Below, piece after piece: positions 57,435-64,000 of a DNA stretch of 64,000 nt. The notes under the pieces were generated by a model. That model was not told the origin of the DNA, did not search any database, and saw only the letters and a list, made by a program, of their open reading frames with translations. The stretch's first letter is position 1. Each line of letters opens with the position of its first letter. Made by a program: the position numbers and the translations under genes. This stretch comes from Arachis hypogaea (lineage: Eukaryota > Streptophyta > Magnoliopsida > Fabales > Fabaceae), in assembly GCF_003086295.3 (NCBI RefSeq), contig NC_092039.1, positions 71,567,649-71,631,648 of the forward strand, given 5' to 3'.

Positions 57435-58949
57435 CTCTACCTTAGAGCCACAGGAAGAGGAAGCACTAATTCGAGTGCTGAAGACACATAAGATAGCTCT
57501 TAGTTGGTCTATCAGTGATCTTAAGGGCATTAGCCCAGCCAGATGCATGCACAAGATCCTATTGGAGGATGACGCTAAGCCAGTGGTTCAACTACAGAGG
57601 CGGCTGAATCCAGCCATGAAGGAGGTGGTGCAAAAAGATGTCACTAAATTACTAGAGGCTGGGATTATTTATCCTATTTCTGATAGCCCCTGGGTGAGCC
57701 CTGTCCAAGTTGTCCCCGAAAAGGGAGGCATGACAGTGGTTCATAATGAAAAGAATGAACTGGTTCCTACAAGAACAGTTACAGGTTGGCGAATGTGTAT
57801 TGACTACAGAAGACTCAATACAGCCACCAGAAAGGATCATTTTCCATTACCATTCATAGACCAGATCCTAGAAAGACTAGCAGGTCATGATTACTACTGC
57901 TTTTTGGATGGCTATTCAGGTTACAACCAGATTGCAGTAGATCCCCAAGATCAAGAGAAAATAGCATTCACATGTCCATATGGAGTATTTGCATACAGAA
58001 GGATGCCACTTGGCCTGTGCAATGCACCTGTAACCTTTCAAAGGTGCATGCTCTCTATTTTCTCTAATATGGTGGAAAATTTTCTGGAAGTCTTCATGGA
58101 TGACTTTTCAGTATTTAGAGACTCATTCAGCTCCTGTCTTGACCATCTAACACTTATTCTAAAGAGGTGCCAAGAGACTAACCTGGTTTTAAACAGGGAG
58201 AAATGTCACTTTATGGTGATTGAAGGAATTGTCCTTGGACACAAAATTTTAAACAAGGGAATAGAGGTGGATCAAGCCAAGGTAGAGGTAATTGAAAAAT
58301 TAACACCACCTTCCAATGTTAAGGCAATCAGAAGCTTTTTGGGGCATGCAGGATTCTACAGAAGGTTTATAAAGGATTTTTCAAAAATTGCAAAACCTCT
58401 GAGTAATCTGCTAGCTGCTGACATCCCATTTATCTTCGATAAGGAGTGTTTGCAGGCGTTTGAGACTCTAAAAGCTAAGCTGGTCACAGCACCAGTCATC
58501 TCTGCACCAGACTGGACATTACCATTTGAATTAATGTGTGATGCCAGTGATCATGCCATTGGTGCAGTGTTGGGACAGAGGCATGCCAAGCTTCTACACG
58601 TCATTTATTATGCCAGCCGTGTTCTAAATGATGCGCAGAAGAACTACACAACCACAAAAAAGGAATTGCTTGCAGTGGTTTACGCCATTGACAAGTTCAG
58701 ATCCTATTTAGTAGGATCAAAAGTGATTGTGTACACTGACCATGCTGCTCTTAAATATCTACTCACAAAGCAGAATTCAAAACCCTGGCTCATAAGATGG
58801 GTGTTACTTCTGCAAGAGTTTGATATAGAAATAAGAGACAGAAAAGGGACAGAGAACTAAGTAGCAGATCACCTGTACCGAATAGAACCAGTAGAAGGGA
58901 CGTCCCTCCCTCTTATTGAGATCTCTGAAACCTTTCCGGATGAGCAACT
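57435..58949 (+). pseudogene. A5 reverse transcriptase and RNase H (one stop, then cut by B3)
   Basis: Continues the A5 pol after B2. The frame is open from before 57430 to a stop at 58858-58860 (494 codons in the open stretch). RT motifs [11 protein letters not shown] and F-M-D-D, RNase H M-C-D-A-S and Y-T-D-H are all present. Some changes at conserved places (T-K-K-E-L for T-E-K-E-L removes the RNase H glutamate). After the stop it remains homologous up to the B3 insertion at 58950. Integrase would lie beyond the window. Confidence 0.87.
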
Positions 58950-61088
58950 TGATGACAAGTCATCATATACCTATTTTTCTATGCTTTTTCATACAAGAAA
59001 TTGATGATTTGTGCTTAAATATTGAATGCTTTTGTACTTAAATGATATATTTTCTTAATATTTTAATTTTATAAATCTTGTAGGAAATAAGAAGAAAAAG
59101 AAGCAAAGAAGCACAAAAAAAGGAGAAAAAAAGAGCTTTGGGACACACTTCGAAGTTGGAGCACACTTTGAAGCCTTAGGCCACGCTTTTAAAAGCGTGG
59201 CCCATGACCAAATCAAAGGAGAATAAGCAATCAGCGCACACAGCCCTGCTCTTGCCAAGGGCAGGGCAATATCATGATGAAACAAAGTGAGGTTGGAAGC
59301 AAATTTTCGCTAAGGTAAAATCTGAGCGCTCACAACATGACCATGCCTCCTTCAAAGGGCTATAACTTGAGCTACAGACGTCCAATTGATGTGCTTCCAG
59401 TTGCGTTGGAAAGCTGACAGTCAGAGCTTTTCAACAATATATAGCAATCCATATTTGGCGTACAATTGAGGAAGGAACAAAAGGCATCTTTAAGGGCCAA
59501 AAATAAGCAAAAATAAACCAAACTGCTTCCACCAAGACTCGAAGAAGGAGACACAAGAAACCTAAGGAAGTCTACCCTCAAGGAGAGCAGAATGCCCTCT
59601 TGGAGGGCAATGTCGTGTTTTCTTCATGAAAATTCAAGGAAAAATTGCAACAACTTCCTCCACCAAGTTTCGAACACAAGACCTCTAGGAAGCCAAGCCT
59701 TAGGCGTGAATTAGGTGCCAAGAAGAAAAAGCAAAGCAATGCACTCCATGGGATTCGAACTTGGCACTCCCCAAAGGAAACATTGCCCTGCCCTCCGCAA
59801 GGGCAGGGCAGCATTTTAGTGATGCACACACACGCACCATTCTGGCGCACCAAGGGAAGGCTCGGCAGCATCATTCTGGCGCACAGGCATCACTCGGTAG
59901 CACCAGCAGCACGCACAGGCATCATTCTGGCGCACCAAAAAGTTCTGCCCTGCCCTCCGCGAGGGCAGGGCAGCATCCTGCAAGCATCAGCGTCCAACTC
60001 ACACGCACCAACGGCCGCACACACCATTTTCTGCCCTGCCCTCCACAAGGGCAGGGCAGCCTCCTGGGAGCAAATAATCATGGGCCAAAAGTTCAATTTC
60101 ATATAAATTCAATTCCTCACCAAATTGAATCAAGGCTATCCAAGACCCATTCTCCCTCAAATCCAAAGCAAGCAAAAGCCCACTCAACATGACTCAAAGG
60201 CACACAGAGAAGCTAGATTAGGAATTTCATTTTTGTGAATTTGTTTTTAATTTCAATTTCATTTTATTTTCATTTTGTAAAAAGCCTATATAAAGGCATC
60301 ACTCTCATTTCAAAAGGGAGGCTAGCTCCACTAGGGAGCATTAGGATTTGAGAGCTCTCTCATAGTTTTCATTTTCTATTTTGAATCTTGGGTGGAGATT
60401 GGAAGAAATTCTGTTTTCATTCTCCATCTGCATCTGCAACCTCTCCTGTTCTTCTGCTGCAAACTTTCAAGTGAATTATGATTTGAATCAAAGTTTTCCT
60501 CATTGCTTTCATCTTTAATTTTCCTGCATCTTGTTTGCTGTTGGATCAAGGAAGGGATTGAGATCTAGACTTGTTTTCTAGTCTCTTTGATTCCCTGAGA
60601 TCTTCATTTGTCTCTTTAAATTTCACAATTGAGCTTAATTACATTCTGTGTTGCTTCTTCAAGCAATTTTCCATTTCTGTTTACATCTGCTGCACTTATT
60701 TCATCTTTTACTTCTCTGCTTGATTGCTCTTTACATTTTCTTGTTGAATTTTAAATTTCCTGCACCCAATCCCCTTTACATTTAATGCAATTTACTTTTC
60801 GTGCAATTTAAGTTTCAGCTATTTTACTTTCTTGCACTTTAAGTTTTATGCAATTTTACTTTCTGCAACTTTAAATTTCCTGTCATTTACAATTCTGTTG
60901 GCTACATTTCATCCAATATCCCTTCAATGTTAGCTTGACTAAACTAATCACCCACTAAAGTTGCTTGATCCATCAATCCCTGTGGGATCGACCTCACTCT
61001 TGTGAGTTATTATTACTTAATGCGACCCGGTATACTTGCCGGTTGGATTTGTGTGTTGGAAATTTATTTTTCCACAAAAACACCATCA
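58950..61088 (+). repeat. B3 5' LTR
   Basis: 2139 bases, TGATGACAAGTCATCA start and CACCATCA end. GGGCAGGGCAG inverted repeats at 59780-59813, 59944-59974 and 60030-60061; TATATAAA at 60287-60294. Confidence 0.92.
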
Positions 61089-61094
61089 AGTTTT

Positions 61095-61112
61095 TGGCGC
61101 CGTTGCCGGGGA
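61095..61112 (+). other. B3 primer-binding site (tRNA-Asp)
   Basis: TGGCGCCGTTGCCGGGGA, perfect over 18 bases. Confidence 0.9.
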
Positions 61113-61264
61113 TTGATTTTGATCAACAATGATTAAGTGGGTGAGAAGTCTAGATTAAGCATTTTTTTTATTTTTGTTCTCTGCTTTAAAGTGATACCAA
61201 GGTGTTTGAGTTATTGCCTCACTAAGAAATTCTTTCTCTGTGACATGAATTTCAAATTTCATTG

Positions 61265-62359
61265 ATGTTTACAAAATACAAATGGAGTTCAACTCATCTT
61301 ATGGTCAAACAAAATTTTATGGGATATCATCCACCATCACCAATATCTAATGATGGCTGGGAATATCACCAAGAGAATACACATTCTGAGTACTCCAACT
61401 CATGGAGATTTGCTTCAGAAACACAAGATGAGCAAGAGAACCATATGGGATATTTCCTTCCACCACAAAATGATGCAAGTCATAATTCTAATGGTGGCTG
61501 GGAAGGGAATTCTAATGCTCCATATGATATTCATCCAAAGATATCATCACTTGACCATGCTTCAACAGAAAGCCTCTTTCAAAACTCACCACCCACACAA
61601 ACTTCCATGAACCAAAGCCTCTCAAAGCTTGAGACCATGTTTGAAAAATATGAGAGGGAGGCACAGATATCATGGAACGAGCAAGAAAATTCATTCAAAA
61701 ACATGGAAATAATGTTAGCTCAAGTGGTGAGTGCAACAAGGAAAGAGGAAGGGCAAGATGAGGAAGCCTCTGTGTCAAGTAAAATTTCAATGAAAAAAGA
61801 GGTGGTGAAAATATTTGAACCTGAAACTGCACTTGAGATGACAAGAGAACCTAAACACTCACAACCTCCTCAAACTCCCCTGGACCAAAGATGCTCAACA
61901 CTGATCGAAAAATATGAAGAGGAGATGAAGAAAGCTTGGGAAGATCAACAAACCTCCTCCATGAAAGAGCTATTAAAGCAAATGTTGAGTGTAAAAGAGG
62001 AAGTGGAAGAACAAGCTAGTGAGGAGGACAATCAAGAACGTCCAAACTCAAGGGAAACAGAGAGGCACATGAAGGACAAGCTCATTGAACCACCAATTAA
62101 AAAGGCCCTGGATGAAGATCAAACTCCAAAAATCACACAGCAACCATGTCTTGACATCCAAGAAGTGAAGGCAACTAACAAAAGCACCAATCCTGTCCCT
62201 GAACTAGCAAGCAAGCTCAATCAAGCCAAATTCAAAAGGAAGCTTACTGAGAAGAGGCCAAGAGAAGGGACAATAGCTGAAACCTCTCCCCCTTTGAGGT
62301 CATTCCTCTTAACAAACTGGAAGAAGAGGAAGAAAGTGAAGAACAACATGTCAAGCTAA
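61265..62359 (+). CDS. B3 gag-like protein, 364 residues
   Basis: It is the only intact ORF of the B family here. ATG at 61265 (M-F-T-K-Y-K-W). An ATG at 61246 opens only a 6-codon frame, so the original start may have been lost by a small shift. The N-terminal 90 residues are Asn/Pro/Trp/Tyr-rich (N-D-G-W-E-Y-H-Q, N-G-G-W-E-G). Residues about 110-260 are charged and helical, likely coiled coil (L-S-K-L-E-T-M-F-E-K-Y-E-R, T-L-I-E-K-Y-E-E-E-M-K-K). The C-terminus is very basic (N-W-K-K-R-K-K-V-K). No CCHC, protease or RT. Place and style suggest a structural gag-like role; function unproven. Confidence 0.62.
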   Translation: MFTKYKWSSTHLMVKQNFMGYHPPSPISNDGWEYHQENTHSEYSNSWRFASETQDEQENHMGYFLPPQNDASHNSNGGWEGNSNAPYDIHPKISSLDHASTESLFQNSPPTQTSMNQSLSKLETMFEKYEREAQISWNEQENSFKNMEIMLAQVVSATRKEEGQDEEASVSSKISMKKEVVKIFEPETALEMTREPKHSQPPQTPLDQRCSTLIEKYEEEMKKAWEDQQTSSMKELLKQMLSVKEEVEEQASEEDNQERPNSRETERHMKDKLIEPPIKKALDEDQTPKITQQPCLDIQEVKATNKSTNPVPELASKLNQAKFKRKLTEKRPREGTIAETSPPLRSFLLTNWKKRKKVKNNMSS

Positions 62360-62364
62360 TGACA

Positions 62365-62397
62365 CTAAAAGAGCACTTGTTGGGAGGTAACCCAACC
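62365..62397 (+). other. Post-ORF conserved hairpin (B3)
   Basis: AAAAGAGCACTTG then GTTGGG-AGGTAA-CCCAAC (62379-62396), a perfect 6-bp stem, about 20 bases after the stop. Confidence 0.75.
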
Positions 62398-64000
62398 GTA
62401 GGTATAATTTCTCTTCTCTGCTTTGTTTTCTTTCTTTAAATTCAATAAATTGGCATATGGTTACATTTTAAGTTTGGTGTTGCCATGCAACACATTGTTT
62501 TCAATCTTTTTGGATGATTGCATCAAATCAAAAAATTGAAAGTGACACACCAAGATTCTAAGTTTGGTGTGCCACGTATTTTTCTATGCAAATCATTCAG
62601 CAACACCACTTGTCTGCATAACCATAATGTCTTTGCAGTGTTAATTTTCTTTTGGTTTGATATTTTGTTATTCTGTTTACTTTAGTTAATTCTTTGTTTT
62701 TAATGCTTTCATTTTAGTTTGCTTATTTACTGTGTTTGTTAATACATTACCAAGAGAGCTTTATTAATGACAGATTCTTAGCTTGGTGATTGTAATTAAT
62801 AAATAACAGTTTCATTTGCTTGGTTTTAATTCAAATAAGTGGACATAGGATTGCATTCTAAGTTTGGTGTTGCTATGCAACACAATTTGCTTCAAATCTT
62901 TACTGGATACTTGCATTGATTCCAAGTGAAAGTATCACACTAAGTTTGGTGTGCCACTTATCTTTTATGCAATGTATTGTGCTCACCTTCTTAAGTTTGC
63001 AATCAAATGTCTCTGTCTCTTGTGCTTTGATTATTATCTTTAATTTTGCTTGCTCAAAACACATGTACTACTAATTTTTCATTGTGTAAGACATTCATGA
63101 TCCATCTTAGCCCCATAGCCATTGTTCTAATTGTTGCTTGAGGATGAGCAAGCATTCTGAGTTTGGCAAGGGAAAGAGGAAGAATAGAGGAAAAAGGACA
63201 ACAATAATAAAGATGAACTACAAGGTTATAGAGTTCCTTTTCTTTTCATTTGTTTCCAGCACTTAAATTGCATGATTGTCTTCATCTTTTCTATTTACAT
63301 GTGTGTATGAATAAAGCATAACTTGAATCTTGATTTGTAATATGTTGTTGTGGCATTATAACTACCAACTTGAATTTTGTGAGTTCAAAAGTAGTAAAGT
63401 ATCATGATCATAAACAAACAAGGCATTAAAAAAGAACTTAGCATGTGCATACAAGTATTGGAAAGCTAGTATGATTGATTGTTGCTCAATTGCATTGGAT
63501 TTTATTTAATTGAAGTTATTCATCTAGTACATTTTGTGAAATCTTTTGAAATCATGAAAACCTTGAAAAAGCAAATACAATTAAAGCAAGAAAAGAAAAA
63601 GGGAAAGAATGAGAAAGCTGAAGGCCCTGAGTACCAATGGCAATTTATTTGCTAAGTGCTTGTGGTGTTTATGTATCAAGCCAAATGCTTGAAAACAAAA
63701 CACTTAGAAGTCAAGGCTAGGCTCAAGTGCAAAAGCACTCCCTCAAAGCTCAAGGCTCTGAGCATCAATGATTAGAGAGTCAAGAAAAGAAAAGAAAAAT
63801 GAGCTTAATGAAGTCCTCTAATTAAATGCTTGTGGTGCTTATGTATCAAGTGGTAATACTTGAAAACAAAGCATTTAGAAGTCGTAGCTTTGTTATCAAC
63901 TCATGGGACAAAGCACCCAAAAGGAGAAGCTAATAAAAAAAATAAATAAATAAATCAAAAGCTTGTTTCAAGGAAGAATTACAAGGAAAAGATTTCATAA
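62398..64000 (+). other. B3 3' untranslated region
   Basis: No gene. YTAAGTTTGGTGTK words near 62468, 62558, 62860 and 62941. TTGCTTG-AGGA-TGAGCAA hairpin (63134-63151, two wobble pairs) followed by CTGAGTTTGGC. Two nested stem-loops at 63652-63707 and 63822-63878. Confidence 0.68.

Larger units (their letters stand above)
58950..64000 (+). mobile_element. B3: non-autonomous B element, 5' part (runs off the window)
   Basis: 5' LTR 58950-61088, PBS, a 364-residue gag-like ORF, the post-ORF hairpin and a long 3' region matching B1 from 63696 on. The left target site is CAACT (58945-58949). No enzyme domain seen to the window end. Confidence 0.88.

Overview
The window looks like plant nuclear repeat DNA with no host gene that I can support. 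It is almost wholly built of nested LTR retrotransposons of the Ty3/gypsy Athila/Tat type. Evidence: gag-PR-RT-RNaseH-IN order, an Athila-like integrase core, a third 'Athila ORF', and primer-binding sites matching the 3' end of plant tRNA-Asp. The short palindromes (GGCGTTTAACGCC and relatives) remind me of peanut (Arachis) repeats, so a legume such as Arachis is my best guess; that is recognition, not proof.

Layout (names are mine). A1 (1-7059, +) is an old, broken autonomous element carrying a solo LTR at 1331-2878. It is cut at 7059 by N1 (-), a non-autonomous element whose 3' LTR is split (7060-8108 and 30001-30411) by a related element N2 (8109-29995, -; TSD CGAAT). N2 is itself split by A2 (15108-26546, +; TSD CTTGT), the youngest and best-preserved element, with a 1668-residue gag-pol. 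N1 continues to 33249, where A3 (+) begins. A3 is interrupted at 36617 by A4 (-), and A4 at 41543 by A5 (+). Inside or joined to A5 lie: a 5'-truncated B1 with its 3' LTR (42722-45178), element C (45179-54651) with an LTR-like insert D (about 47580-49749) in its gag, a solo B2 LTR (55514-57429; TSD ATAAG), and B3 (58950 to beyond the window end). Nesting is up to about seven levels deep. The LTR-pair differences fit the order: A2 under 1 percent, C about 1 percent, N2 about 3-4 percent.

How the parts work together. Only the A family encodes a polymerase. N2, B and C carry gag-like and/or third ORFs but no visible PR/RT/IN, yet they share with A the tRNA-Asp PBS and a set of conserved hairpins. 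The simplest inference is that A-type enzymes mobilise them in trans.

The most interesting material is non-coding. (1) A 6-8 bp hairpin with an AGGA/GGGA-type loop shows compensatory stem changes between families and is followed by TTTAAGTTTGGTG or TTTAAGTGTGGGG; it sits before 3' LTRs and next to the third ORF. (2) A second hairpin (AAGCGCTTG then GGG-AGGCAA-CCC) lies just after the main ORF in all families. (3) Palindrome arrays with a 31-32 bp period occur in A-family LTRs, in the 3' region and even inside the gag coding sequence. (4) Each family has its own palindromic word, in A, B, C and D lying upstream of the TATA box.
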